Positions 1-14,000 of a stretch of 64,000 nucleotides of DNA are shown one piece after another; position 1 is the stretch's first letter, and each line of letters begins with the position of its first letter. Position numbers and translations under genes: made by a program. Source of the DNA: JAXDMK01 sp963765955 (GTDB taxonomy: Bacteria > Actinomycetota > Acidimicrobiia > Acidimicrobiales > AC-14); assembly GCA_963765955.1 (NCBI GenBank), contig CAVXYA010000010.1, positions 124,001 to 188,000 of the forward strand, given 5' to 3'. A model generated the notes under the pieces. The model worked only from the letters and a program-made list of their open reading frames with translations. It had not been told where the DNA came from and did no database searches.

Positions 1-1663
1 TCAACGCCTCCTGGATGCCTGCGTCGATGGAGGCGATGTACTCCTTGGGGATGATGCCACCCACGATCTTGTCGACGAACTCGTAGCCGCCGTCGGGGCC
101 GGTGGGCTCCAGGTTGATGACCACGTGCCCGTACTGGCCCCGGCCACCCGTCTGGCGGATGTAGCGCTCCTCGACCTTCTCGACCGAGTTGCGGATCGTC
201 TCCCGGAAGGCGACCTGGGGCTTGCCCACGTGGGCGTCGACCTTGAACTCGCGCAGCATGCGGTCGACCAGCACCTCGAGGTGCAGCTCGCCCATGCCGG
301 CGATGATCGTCTGGCCGGTGTCGATGTCGGTGTGCTTCTGGAAGGTGGGGTCCTCGTCGGACAGCTTCTGGATGGCGTCGGCCAGCTTGTCCTGGTCGAA
401 CTTGGTCTTGGGCTCGATGGCGACGTGGATGACGGGCTCGGGGAAGTCGAGCGACTCGAGCACGATGGGCGAGTCGAGGTCGCACAGGGTGTCGCCGGTG
501 GTGGTCTGCTTGAGCCCGACGGCGGCCACGATGTCGCCGGCGAAGACGGCCATCTTGTCCTCGCGGTGGTTGGCGTGCATCTGCAGGAGGCGGCCGATGC
601 GCTCCTTGCGGTCCTTGGTGGAGTTGAGCACCGCGGCGCCCTTCTTGAGGGTGCCGGAGTAGACCCGGAAGTAGGTGAGCTTGCCCACGTGGGGGTCGGT
701 CATGATCTTGAACGCCAGCGCCGCGAAGGGAGCTGAGTCGTCGACCGGGCGGTCGAGCTCCTCGATGCCCTTGAGGTCGAGGCCGGTGACCGGAGGCAGG
801 TCGATGGGGCTCGGCAGGTAGTCGATGACGCCGTCGAGCAGGGGCTGGACGCCCTTGTTCTTGAATGCGGAGCCGCACAGGACGGGCACCACCTGGTTGG
901 CGATGGTGGCCCGGCGGAGGCCCTTGCGCAGGTCGTCGGCGGTGATCTCCTCCTCGCCGACGTACTTCTCCATGACGTTGTCGTCGAACTTCGACAGCAC
1001 GTCGACCAGTTCCTGGCGCCAGTGCACGGCGTCGGCCTGGAGGTCGGCGGGGATGTCCTCGACCGACCACTGCTCGCCCATGCCCTCTTCCCAGACGAGG
1101 GCCTTCATCCCGAGGAGGTCGATCATGCCCCGGAAGTGGCCCTCGGCCCCGATCGGGATCTGGACGAGGGCGACCGACGCGTCGAGGCGGTCCTTGATCT
1201 GGTCGACGGCGCGGAAGTAGTCGGCGCCGATACGGTCCATCTTGTTGATGAAGCAGATGCGGGGGACGCCGTACTTGTTGGCCTGGCGCCACACCGTCTC
1301 GGTCTGGGGCTCCACGCCGGCGACCGCGTCGAAGACGGCGACGGCGCCGTCGAGCACCCGCAGCGACCGCTCGACCTCGATGGTGAAGTCGACATGGCCC
1401 GGGGTGTCGATGATGTTGATCCAGACGTCCTTCCACCGGCAGGTGGTGGCGGCGGACGTGATGGTGATGCCCCGCTCCTGCTCCTGCACCATCCAGTCCA
1501 TGACCGCCGCGCCTTCGTGGACCTCGCCGATCTTGTACGTCTTGCCCGTGTAGTAGAGGATCCGCTCCGTCGTCGTGGTCTTGCCCGCGTCGATATGCGC
1601 CATGATCCCGATATTCCGGGTCCTAGCCAGCGGAAACTCTCGAATGATGGGTGCTTCAGCCAT
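1..1663 (-). CDS. fusA: Elongation factor G, 3' end cut by window edge
   Basis: This is translational GTPase EF-G, which drives ribosomal translocation and recycling in the cytoplasm. About 554 codons are visible, starting at the ATG at 1663 (MAEAPIIREFPLARTRNIG). The G1 motif AHIDAGKTTTTER, the switch II motif DTPGHVDF and the G4 motif NKMDR are all readable, followed by the domain II region. EF-G is normally about 700 residues, so roughly 150 C-terminal residues (most of domains IV and V) lie outside the window. It follows rpsG in the rpsL-rpsG-fusA order typical of the str operon. A repeat-bearing spacer of about 177 bp separates it from rpsG. Identification is secure; nothing looks broken. 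Confidence 0.97.
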   Translation of the reverse strand, partial: MAEAPIIREFPLARTRNIGIMAHIDAGKTTTTERILYYTGKTYKIGEVHEGAAVMDWMVQEQERGITITSAATTCRWKDVWINIIDTPGHVDFTIEVERSLRVLDGAVAVFDAVAGVEPQTETVWRQANKYGVPRICFINKMDRIGADYFRAVDQIKDRLDASVALVQIPIGAEGHFRGMIDLLGMKALVWEEGMGEQWSVEDIPADLQADAVHWRQELVDVLSKFDDNVMEKYVGEEEITADDLRKGLRRATIANQVVPVLCGSAFKNKGVQPLLDGVIDYLPSPIDLPPVTGLDLKGIEELDRPVDDSAPFAALAFKIMTDPHVGKLTYFRVYSGTLKKGAAVLNSTKDRKERIGRLLQMHANHREDKMAVFAGDIVAAVGLKQTTTGDTLCDLDSPIVLESLDFPEPVIHVAIEPKTKFDQDKLADAIQKLSDEDPTFQKHTDIDTGQTIIAGMGELHLEVLVDRMLREFKVDAHVGKPQVAFRETIRNSVEKVEERYIRQTGGRGQYGHVVINLEPTGPDGGYEFVDKIVGGIIPKEYIASIDAGIQEAL

Positions 1664-1702
1664 ACGTCGTCCCGATGAGTGGTGTGTCGAGTGTCTTTGA
1701 CT

Positions 1703-1840
1703 TTGCTGGGCCGGCGTCAGCCGTCCCAGCCCGCCCGCCGGCCGAAGGCCGGGGCGGGCGGAACAAAAATCAGTGCGCCGCAGGCGCTCCATGCCCTTGA
1801 CTCGGGGGGGACTTGGGGGGCGGAGCCCCCCAAGCGAGAG
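1703..1840 (-). repeat. Palindromic intergenic repeat element, copy 1
   Basis: The rpsG-fusA spacer holds a compound palindromic element. Its core is a hairpin of six G and six C around CGGAG at 1815-1831. This is followed by a GACTCGGGGGG box, the short palindrome GCGCCGCAGGCGC, a GGAACA box, and a long C/G palindrome built on GGCCGAAGGCC. The same parts recur in the same order downstream of tuf (31370-31489). It lies directly after the rpsG stop codon, so it could also act as a terminator or RNA-stability hairpin, although no T-tract follows. No protein is apparent in this spacer. Confidence 0.6.
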
Positions 1841-2311
1841 CTACCAGCGGTAATGCGCGAATGCCTTGTTGCTCTCGGCCATCTTGTGCATGTCGTCGCG
1901 CCGCTTCACAGAAGCTCCAACACCGTTGGAGGCGTCGAGTATTTCGTTGGCCAGGCGCAGGGCCATGGTCTTCTCCCGGCGCTGACGGGCGTAGCCCACC
2001 AGCCAGCGGATGCCCAGGGTGGTGGCCCGGCGGGGACGGACCTCGACCGGCACCTGGTAGGTGGCGCCGCCGACCCGGCGGCTCTTGACCTCGAGCTGGG
2101 GCTTGACGTTCTCCATAGCCCGCTTGAGGGAGGCAACGGGGTCGCCGCCGCTCTTCTCCCGCACCGTCTCGAGGGCTTCGTAGACGATGCGCTCCGCCAG
2201 CGAGCGCTTGCCCCGGGACAGGACCTTGTTGACGAACTGGGTGACCAGCACCGACCGGTAGATGGGGTCGGGCATGAGGTCGCGGCGCGGCGGCGGGCCC
2301 TTGCGCGGCAT
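1841..2311 (-). CDS. rpsG: 30S ribosomal protein S7
   Basis: Ribosomal protein S7 binds the 3' major domain of 16S rRNA and lines the mRNA exit channel near the E site. The 156-residue product has the usual length and begins MPRKGPPPRRDLMPDPIYRS, with the basic N-terminus and the RGKRSLAERIVYEAL helix typical of the family. The ATG at 2311 directly abuts the rpsL stop codon (TAG at 2314-2312), so the two genes are clearly co-transcribed and probably translationally coupled. The downstream spacer holds a palindromic repeat before fusA. Confidence 0.98.
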   Translation of the reverse strand: MPRKGPPPRRDLMPDPIYRSVLVTQFVNKVLSRGKRSLAERIVYEALETVREKSGGDPVASLKRAMENVKPQLEVKSRRVGGATYQVPVEVRPRRATTLGIRWLVGYARQRREKTMALRLANEILDASNGVGASVKRRDDMHKMAESNKAFAHYRW

Positions 2312-2683
2312 CTACTTCTCCTTCTTGGCGCCGTAGCGGCTGCGGGCCTGCTTGCGGTCGCGGACGCCGGAGGCGTCGAGCACGCCCCGGATGATCTTGT
2401 AGCGGACGCCAGGTAGGTCCTTCACCCGGCCACCACGGACGAGGACGATGGAGTGCTCCTGCAGGTTGTGGCCCACGCCGGGGATGTAGGCGGTGACCTC
2501 CTGGCCGGTGGTGAGCCGCACCCGGGCCACCTTGCGCAGCGCCGAGTTCGGCTTCTTCGGGGTGTGGGTGTACACGCGGGTGCAGACGCCCCGGCGCTGG
2601 GGCGCCCCCTTGAGCGCGGGCGTCTTGGTCTTCTCAGACTTCGACTCGCGGCCCTTCCGGACCAACTGAGAAATGGTGGGCAC
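2312..2683 (-). CDS. rpsL: 30S ribosomal protein S12
   Basis: Ribosomal protein S12 sits in the decoding centre and affects accuracy. The product is 123 residues from a GTG start at 2683 (read as MPTISQLVRKGRES). A longer in-frame opening exists upstream, but the S12 family begins at exactly this point and a GAGAGG sequence lies about 10 nt upstream. TPKKPNSALRK and GRVKDLPGVRY are intact, so both lysines linked to streptomycin resistance (K43 and K88 in E. coli numbering) are wild type. It is the first gene of the rpsL-rpsG-fusA unit. Confidence 0.97.
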   Translation of the reverse strand: MPTISQLVRKGRESKSEKTKTPALKGAPQRRGVCTRVYTHTPKKPNSALRKVARVRLTTGQEVTAYIPGVGHNLQEHSIVLVRGGRVKDLPGVRYKIIRGVLDASGVRDRKQARSRYGAKKEK

Positions 2684-2719
2684 AGCAAACAAGCCTCTCA
2701 GGAGAGGGAACACCACGAG

Positions 2720-2749
2720 GTTACATGATGGTGGCGACCGCCTGAGCAA
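2720..2749 (-). promoter_or_regulatory. Possible rpsL promoter
   Basis: On the minus strand TTGCTC (2749-2744) and TGTAAC (2725-2720) are separated by 18 bp, about 37 nt upstream of the rpsL GTG. This is the only gap before the str genes, so a promoter is expected here. The -10 match is weak. Confidence 0.3.
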
Positions 2750-2769
2750 CGCCTGCCGGCGAAAGCGCG

Positions 2770-5700
2770 CTACCGGAAGCTGATGGCCGCGCCCCGGGCA
2801 CTGGACGGAAGGAGGTCGGCATTCCCGTCGAATCGAGCGGTGTAGCCACCGCTGAAGAGGGCGACGAGGAGGTTCCCGAGCGAGGCCGGGCAGGTGGCCA
2901 CCCCTGTCGCGTCGGTGGTCGCCTGGCACACGACCCGGCGACCGATCGTGAACTGTACCGTCGCCCCCGCCACCGGCTCGGCAGGGTCGGACCGGGTCAG
3001 GGTGGCCCGGAACTGGCCGAAGCGACCGGCCAGTCGGGACAGGTTCACGAGTGGGTCGGCCACGATTGTCGTCGCGGCCTGCCCGACCGTCTGGACCAGC
3101 TCATCCGACACGCTCGGATCGAAGGTCCCGTCGCCGCTGTAGGCCGCCGTCACCGGGTGGGCGCCGACGCCGAGTGACGATGTCGAGATGCTCGCTGTCC
3201 CACCAGTCAGCGGGGCTGAGCCGAGCAGGACCGGACCATCGCTGAAGGTCACCGTGCCGGTGGGCGTCCCCGACCCGCTGGACGAGACCGTGGCCGTGAA
3301 GGTCACCGGCTGGCCGGACGCCGACGGGTTCACCGACGAGGCCAGGCTGGTGGTGGTCGGTTCGTTGTCAGGGGGCGGCGGTGGCGGTGCTACCCGGAAG
3401 ACCTCGATGTGCACCGACGCAAGGCCCACTGCCCCATCGGCATCGGTGGCAGTCGCGGTGAGCAGGTGGGGGCCCTCGCTGAGCGAGTCGGCACCCACCG
3501 AGCCGGCCGGGCCGGCGAACACTGGGCCGTCGACATCGGACGCCCAGGTGATCGACGGGCTCACGTCGCCGTCCTCGTTGTCGGCCGCGGTCGCCTCCAG
3601 CAACACCTGCTGCACGCCGGAGTAGAACGTCTCACCGTCGACCGGGCTGGCGATGTCGACGACCGGCCCGCTCCCTTCGACGACGAACGGCGGCGAGTCG
3701 GCGCTGCTCACGTTCAGACCGTCGGACGCCTGGACCTGGAAGATGGCTCCGGTGCCGCCCGTGAGGCTGGCCCGGGGGACGTCGATCGACGTGCCCGCGA
3801 ACCGGACGGCCAGCGTCTGCCACGACGTCCCATCGTCGTGGCTGTAGCGGACGTGGTAGGTGAGCGGGTCACCATCGGGGTCGGAGCCCGTCCATTCGAA
3901 GCGGATGATCGGGTCCGACTGAGTCGACCCACCCTCGGGTGCCGTCGTGGCCACAGCGGGCACGCCCGGTGACGCCTGCTTCTCGCCGACCAGGGCGGGG
4001 CCGTGCCACACCTGCACCCTGTCGACGGCGCTGGACGGTCGCAGCACCGGAACGACGAACATGAGGTCGGCGACCGTGGGCGGACCGGTCCCGGGCCGGA
4101 CCGGGCTGTCGATGGCCGGCGCGAACGGCACCGCCGCCAGCTGAGCGCCGCCAGTGTCGAGGAGTCGCAGCTCGTAATCACCCGCCGGCGGTGTCGGCAG
4201 CTCCCCGCTCACCAGGGCCGGGCTGGCGATCGTCGCCTCGTCGGTGATGGGGTTGATGCGCCCGGTGAACAGGAGGTGCTCGCCGGTCGTGCTGGCGGCC
4301 ACAGTTCCCCCCGTCACATTGGCCACGGTGGCCCCGAACCGGCCGTCGAAGCCGGTCTTGGCCAGGCTCCAGGTGTAATCCGCGGGCCAGATGTCCTGGG
4401 GGGCTCGAATCCAGCAGTAGCCCATCAGGTCGAAGGTGGCATTGGGGCCGATCGGCGGGATGACGGCCAGGTCGTTGACGTCGTGGCGGACGAAGCGGGC
4501 GTCGACCCCCCAGTTCTGATCGTCGTCCCCGGCACCGTCCGGGCCGAGAAGCGACCGGTCTGCACCCTCGACCGAGCCGAAGTAGGGGAAATCGGGTGCA
4601 GCATCGGGATCGTCCTCGCCACACGGCCCCAGCTTGCGGCCACCCACCGCCGGGCCGCGAACGCTGTGGAAGAGCCCGAGATTGTGGCCGACCTCGTGTG
4701 GTGCGACATTGCGGAAGAACCCCGCCTGGTCACGCCGATGGAGCCCGAAATCCCAACCCGCGGCCACGTCTCCGGGTTGAAAGGCCAAGCCACCCGCCCC
4801 GGCGCCGCTCAGCTGGCCGTAATACAGCGTGTCGCAGTTGAAGACGGAGAAGCACAGGTCGAGGAACCGTTGGATCGTCAAGGTGTCGAGGACGTCCCCC
4901 AGGTCAGGCGCGGGACCGGTAAGGGTCGTGAAGAGCTGGTCCTGGACCTCGATCGACATCGACGACGCCGGCAGCGCCGTCCTGACTCGGAACCCGGTCT
5001 CCCACAGCGCGCCCGGCGGGGGCACGACGGTGGCGGCCCCGTCGGTGAACGGCACGCCGATCACCTTCAGGTCGGCGGCGGCCCCCGGCTCGAAGGTGAC
5101 GGTCACTTTGCAGTCGGCCGAGGTCGGCCCCGCCGTCTCCTGGCACGACAACGGCGTGCCCGCGCCGTCGAGCTCGAGTTCGACCGTGCCGGATCGCCAG
5201 GACTCCGGCAGCAGGAAGTTGAGGCTGTCGCCCAGCACCGCCCGCCGGGCGACGATGTCGACATCGGCAAGCACCGACGCCGCGGTGTTGGTGGCGGCCA
5301 GCGGGCTCTCGGGAAGCTCCGCCCCCCCACGCCGACCGATCAGCCGACCGCCTACCCGCTGGGGATCGGTGCCGACGGGCACCTGCACGAACGCCCGCAC
5401 CGCGGTGGGCTTGGCCGCGACGAGAGGCACCGTGTTCTTCCAGTTCTGGATCCCTTGGTTGACCTCGATGCCGACCAGCTCGACAGCGTCGTTGATGCAC
5501 CCGCCGATGATCAGGTTGGCGAATTCGACGGTGTTGCGGGCGAGGGTGAACGTGCCGCCGCCGAAGACGGCGGGCCCGTAGAAGGCGGCCAGCGATCCGC
5601 CGTTCCCGAAGTCGTCGATGCCGATGACCGAGAACCGGTCGACACCGGCGGCCTGGGCGTTCGCGGCCGAGCCCCCGATGCTGCCCCCTCCGTCGTTCTG

Positions 5701-6201
5701 GACGCCGTCGGTGGACATACAGATGGTCCAATCGGCTGCTGGACGGCCGGCTGAGGTGAGCATGGTGGTGGAGAAGTCCAGGCCCGTCACCGGGTCGGTG
5801 ACCCCTTGAAACTGGCTGATCCCCTGCATCGCGGTGACGATGGCGTCGACGTCGGACTGGTCGTCGATGATCGTGAGGGGCACCTCGGCCTGCACCTCGC
5901 CGGCACTCGACCACTGATTGACCCCCACCGCAACCGACCCGTCCCGGGGAAACGCCACCGCATCCTGCAGGGCGGCTGTGTAGCCGTCCTTCTGCAGCTG
6001 CCAGTCCGTGGAGTCGATGCTGCCCGAACCGTCGAGCGAGAACACCACATCGACCGGCGAGCTGGCGGCGGCCGCAGGAAGCGGGGCTGGGGACCACGGC
6101 AGCAACCCTGCGAGCATCGCCAAGACAACGCACATGCGCACCGCATGGCGGCGCGCGCCTACTCGATTCGCCATGTACCCCGCCGTCCCCCAGCGCGTCA
6201 T
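2770..6201 (-). CDS. Secreted von Willebrand A / metzincin-like protein with Ig-like repeats
   Basis: This is a large exported protein of unknown substrate. The first ATG is at 6201; a second at 6174 gives MANRVGARRHAVRMCVV and an equally good signal peptide ending near PLPAAAASS, so the start is uncertain. In order (numbered from 6174) I see a signal peptide (1-40); a von Willebrand A domain opening VVFSLDGSGS, which carries the DxSxS metal site (about 43-235); a beta-rich region; a full metzincin zinc site HEVGHNLGLFH at about 493 with a Met-turn candidate DLMGYC some 90 residues later; then fibronectin/PKD-like segments; and two C-terminal bacterial Ig-like domains with a PPPPPP linker. 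Zinc protease activity is an inference from the motif. It has no cell-wall sorting signal. It is divergent from the lipoprotein gene and interrupts the usual rpoC-rpsL spacing. Confidence 0.75.
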   Translation of the reverse strand: MTRWGTAGYMANRVGARRHAVRMCVVLAMLAGLLPWSPAPLPAAAASSPVDVVFSLDGSGSIDSTDWQLQKDGYTAALQDAVAFPRDGSVAVGVNQWSSAGEVQAEVPLTIIDDQSDVDAIVTAMQGISQFQGVTDPVTGLDFSTTMLTSAGRPAADWTICMSTDGVQNDGGGSIGGSAANAQAAGVDRFSVIGIDDFGNGGSLAAFYGPAVFGGGTFTLARNTVEFANLIIGGCINDAVELVGIEVNQGIQNWKNTVPLVAAKPTAVRAFVQVPVGTDPQRVGGRLIGRRGGAELPESPLAATNTAASVLADVDIVARRAVLGDSLNFLLPESWRSGTVELELDGAGTPLSCQETAGPTSADCKVTVTFEPGAAADLKVIGVPFTDGAATVVPPPGALWETGFRVRTALPASSMSIEVQDQLFTTLTGPAPDLGDVLDTLTIQRFLDLCFSVFNCDTLYYGQLSGAGAGGLAFQPGDVAAGWDFGLHRRDQAGFFRNVAPHEVGHNLGLFHSVRGPAVGGRKLGPCGEDDPDAAPDFPYFGSVEGADRSLLGPDGAGDDDQNWGVDARFVRHDVNDLAVIPPIGPNATFDLMGYCWIRAPQDIWPADYTWSLAKTGFDGRFGATVANVTGGTVAASTTGEHLLFTGRINPITDEATIASPALVSGELPTPPAGDYELRLLDTGGAQLAAVPFAPAIDSPVRPGTGPPTVADLMFVVPVLRPSSAVDRVQVWHGPALVGEKQASPGVPAVATTAPEGGSTQSDPIIRFEWTGSDPDGDPLTYHVRYSHDDGTSWQTLAVRFAGTSIDVPRASLTGGTGAIFQVQASDGLNVSSADSPPFVVEGSGPVVDIASPVDGETFYSGVQQVLLEATAADNEDGDVSPSITWASDVDGPVFAGPAGSVGADSLSEGPHLLTATATDADGAVGLASVHIEVFRVAPPPPPPDNEPTTTSLASSVNPSASGQPVTFTATVSSSGSGTPTGTVTFSDGPVLLGSAPLTGGTASISTSSLGVGAHPVTAAYSGDGTFDPSVSDELVQTVGQAATTIVADPLVNLSRLAGRFGQFRATLTRSDPAEPVAGATVQFTIGRRVVCQATTDATGVATCPASLGNLLVALFSGGYTARFDGNADLLPSSARGAAISFR

Positions 6202-6275
6202 TTCGCGCTGCCCGCCGACGCCTCCTGACCGGTATATTGCCAGAGAACCCCGCCCGGTGGAAGGGGAGCATCGAG

Positions 6276-6932
6276 TTGTCCAACTCTTGGCGAAGGACTC
6301 TCCCGTGCATCATCGTCGGCGCCATCCTGTGGGCCCTCGGGGGGTGCGGCGACGGTGACCCGGCCGTGACCGCGAGCGGCGCCCCGAGCCCCGGCGAAAC
6401 CTCGACATCCGCCCCGGGGGGACCGTCGGCCACCACATCGGGGGAGACGTCGGTCCCGCCGTCGCCGGCCTCGGCGGTGTCGTCGGTGGTGTCGTCGGTG
6501 CCGCCGTCAGAGACGACCGTTCCGCCCGCTTCGTCCGCGGGCGGGCTCTCCGGGGTGGTCATCCGCCGCAGCGACGTGGCATCGGACCCTCACCGGCTGA
6601 TCACGGCCGGGGCCGTCGTCATCGTCCCCGACGACGCCGTCGTCTCGTTCTGGGCTGCGGTGGGCCTGCCGGCATCGGGGCCGCCGGTGCTCGGCAAGTC
6701 CGAGTTCCTGGTCGATCCATCCAGCATGCCCGCGGGCGTCGAGGTCGCGGTCATCGCCGACGGCCGGTTCACGAGTGGTGCCTCGGGCGCCGTGCTGCTG
6801 TGCCTGGCCGACGATCTGGCCGGCGACCAGCAGGGGCCGCCGTACCGCGTCAACGGCTGCGCCCGCTTCACGGGCGCCGGTGAGGTGCGGCTTTCGAGCG
6901 GCCTGGGAGGAGTGAGAGCCGACCTGGCGTGA
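6276..6932 (+). CDS. Putative lipoprotein with Ser/Thr-rich linker
   Basis: This is an exported protein that I do not recognise. From the TTG at 6276 it begins MSNSWRRTLPCIIVGAIL and runs into the lipobox LGGC, so it should be acylated on that cysteine and held on the outer face of the membrane. An AAGGGGAG ribosome site lies just upstream of this TTG; an in-frame TTG at 6237 is longer but has no such site. Residues of about 25-90 form a Ser/Thr/Pro-rich tether, followed by a compact domain of about 120 residues with two cysteines (VLLCLADD and VNGCARF). The gene is divergent from the von Willebrand/metzincin gene and convergent with rpoC. Confidence 0.6.
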   Translation: MSNSWRRTLPCIIVGAILWALGGCGDGDPAVTASGAPSPGETSTSAPGGPSATTSGETSVPPSPASAVSSVVSSVPPSETTVPPASSAGGLSGVVIRRSDVASDPHRLITAGAVVIVPDDAVVSFWAAVGLPASGPPVLGKSEFLVDPSSMPAGVEVAVIADGRFTSGASGAVLLCLADDLAGDQQGPPYRVNGCARFTGAGEVRLSSGLGGVRADLA

Positions 6933-6970
6933 GGTCCGGCCGAGGGCGGTGACCACCGTCGGCCGGACCT
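6932..6970. terminator. Bidirectional hairpin between convergent genes
   Basis: AGGTCCGGCCGA at 6932-6943 pairs perfectly with TCGGCCGGACCT at 6959-6970, and an inner CGGT/ACCG adds further pairs. It sits between the lipoprotein stop and the rpoC stop. There is no T-tract on either strand, so it is a terminator by position and stability rather than a classical intrinsic one. Confidence 0.5.
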
Positions 6971-6979
6971 GGCCCTACC

Positions 6980-10951
<3,972 letters not shown>

Positions 10952-11000
10952 CTTGCTTGCCTACCTCTCTGTGACGTCGAAAACGGTGTGACCGGCCTGG

Positions 11001-11025
11001 TCCGGCCGGGAAGCCCGGCCGGACG
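11001..11025. other. Perfect hairpin in rpoB-rpoC spacer
   Basis: GTCCGGCCGGG (11001-11011) and CCCGGCCGGAC (11015-11025) form an 11-bp stem with a 3-nt loop between the rpoB stop and the rpoC ribosome site. No T-run follows. It may be a processing or stability element. Confidence 0.5.
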
Positions 11026-11040
11026 GGGGCGTCATCTGAA

Positions 11041-14000
11041 TCAGAACCTCGAAATTCGCTCGGCCGCTCGCCTCGCGTCTTCCTCGTCGGAGCCCCGCTC
11101 GGGCCTCGACAGGTCGATGCCGAGCTCCTCGGCGGTGCGGAAGATGTCCTCGTCGAGCTCGCGCATCTCGATCTCCTCGCCCGTGGTCGAGAGGACCTCG
11201 ACGTTGAGGCAGAGGCTCTGCATCTCCTTGATCAACACCTTGAACGACTCGGGGATGCCGGGCTCGGGGATGTTCTCGCCCTTGACGATGGCCTCGTAGA
11301 CCTTGACCCGGCCGAGGACGTCGTCGGACTTGATGGTCAGCAGCTCCTGCAGGGCGTAGGCGGCGCCGTAGGCCTCGAGGGCCCACACCTCCATCTCCCC
11401 GAACCGCTGGCCCCCGAACTGGGCCTTCCCGCCCAGCGGCTGCTGGGTGATCATCGAGTAGGGGCCGGTGGACCGGGCGTGGATCTTGTCGTCGACCAGG
11501 TGGAGCAGCTTCATGATGTAGCTGTAACCCACGGTGACGGGCCGGTCGTAGGCCTCGCCGGTGCGGCCGTTGTAGAGGATCTGCTTGCCGTCGGGCTGGA
11601 TCAGGCGCTCGCCGTTGCCGCTCATCGAGTCGGAATGGAGGTTCTCCAGCAGGTGGCGGATGGTGGGGTGCTTGCCCGCGCCGGCTGCGCCCTCCTCGTC
11701 CCAGTGGGCGCCGTCGAAGACGGGCGAGGACACCCACACCGACGGCTGGGTGATGGGCCGGGTCTTGGTGGCGGTGGAGGAGTGCGGCTCCTGGGCGTTG
11801 ACCCCGTCGCCGTCCCAGCCCCAGCGGGCGGCGTAGCCCAGGTGGGCCTCCAGGACCTGGCCCACGTTCATCCGGCTGGGCACGCCCAGGGGGTTCAGGA
11901 TGATGTCGACCGGGGTGCCGTCGGCCAGGTGCGGCATGTCCTCGACGGGCAGGATCTTGGAGATGACGCCCTTGTTGCCGTGGCGACCGGCCAGCTTGTC
12001 GCCCTCGGAGATCTTGCGCTTCTGGGCCACGTAGACCCTGACCAGCTGGTTGACGCCGGGGGCCAGCTCGTGCTGCTCCTCCCGGGAGAACACCTTGACG
12101 TCGATGACCTTGCCCGTCTCCCCGTGGGGCACCTTGAGGCTGGTGTCGCGGACCTCCCGGGCCTTCTCGCCGAAGATGGCCCGCAGGAGGCGCTCCTCGG
12201 GGGTGAGCTCGGTCTCGCCCTTGGGGGTGACCTTGCCCACCAGCACGTCGCCCGGGCCGACCTCGGCCCCGATGCGGATGATGCCCCGCTCGTCGAGGTC
12301 CTTCAGGATCTCCTCGGACAGGTTGGGGATGTCTCGGGTGATCTCCTCCGCGCCGAGCTTGGTGTCGCGGGCGTCGACCTCGTGGGCCTCGATGTGGATC
12401 GAGGTGAGGACGTCGTCGCGCACCAGCCGCTCGGAGAGGATGATGGCGTCCTCGAAGTTGTAGCCCTCCCACGGCATGAAGGCCACGAGCAGGTTCTTGC
12501 CCAGGGCCAGGTCGCCGTTGTGCGTCGACGGGCCGTCGGCCAGCACATCGCCCTTGGCGACCGTCATGCCCACGTCGACGAGGGGCTTCTGGTTGATGCA
12601 TGTGCCTTGGTTGGAGCGCCGGAACTTGGCCAGCCGGTAGAACTTGCGGCCCAGCACCCGGCCCTCGCGGTCGGTCTGGCCGTCGGCGTACTGCACCCAG
12701 ATGTGGTCGCCGGTGACCTCCTGGACCTCGCCGTCGCCCTCGGCCAGGACGACGTCGCCCGCGTCGCGGGCGGCCCGCAGCTCGATGCCGGTGCCGATGT
12801 AGGGGGCCTCGGCCCGGACCAGGGAGACGGCCTGGCGCTGCATGTTGGCCCCCATCAGGGCCCGGTTGGCGTCGTCGTGCTCGAGGAAGGGGATCATGGC
12901 CGTGGCCACCGAGACGATCTGCTTGGGCGAGACGTCCATGAGGTCGACCTCGGCCGGGGGCACGTAGTCGATCTCGCTGGTGGTGCCGTAGGACGTGCCC
13001 CCTGCGCCGATGCGCACGCCGGCGCCCTGGGGCCCGCGGCGGACGAGCACCCGCTCGCCGATGAAGGCGCCGTTGTCGTCGAGGGAGGCGTTGGCCTGGG
13101 CGATGACGTGCTCTTCCTCCTCATCGGCCGCCAGGTACATGATCTCGTCGGTGATGTGGCCGTCGACGACCTTGCGGTAGGGCGTCTCGATGAAGCCGAA
13201 GTCGTTCACCCGGGCGTAGGTGGCGAGGGAGCCGATCAGGCCGATGTTGGGCCCTTCCGGCGTCTCGATGGGGCACATCCGGCCGTAGTGGCTGGTGTGC
13301 ACGTCTCGCACCTCGAAGCCGGCCCGCTCCCGCGACAGTCCGCCTGGGCCCAGGGCCGAGAGGCGGCGCTTGTGGGTGAGGCCGTCGAGAGGGTTGGTCT
13401 GGCCCATGAACTGGGACAGCTGGCTGGTGCCGAAGAACTCCTTGATGGCGGCCACCACCGGACGGATGTTGATCAGCGTCTGGGGGGTGATGGCCTCGAC
13501 GTCCTGGGTGGTCATGCGCTCCCGGACGACCCGCTCCATGCGGGACAGGCCGATGCGGACCTGGTTCTGGATCAGCTCGCCCACCGACCGGATGCGGCGG
13601 TTGGCGAAGTGGTCCTGGTCGTCGAGGCGGTAACCGGCCTCGCCCGCGGCCAGGTGCAGCAGGTAGGTGGTGGCAGCCAGGATCTCCGACGGGCTGAGCA
13701 CGAACTGGTTCTGCTGGGGTCGGACCAGGTCGATCTCGAACAGGCCCGCGATCTTCTCGATCTCGGGCCCGAGCTTGCGGTTGAGCTTGTAGCGGCCGAC
13801 CCGGGTGAGGTCGTAGCGCTTGGGGTTGAAGAAGGCGTTCTCGAAGTAGGCCCGGCCGGCCTCGACCGAGGGCGGCTCGCCGGGGCGGGCCCGCTTGTAG
13901 ATCTCGACCAGCGCCTCCTCACGGGTGGGGGCGAGCTCGCGCTCCTTCTCCCACTGGCCCTCGAGGAAGTCGAAGTGGTTGACGAAGCGCTCGAGGAAGC

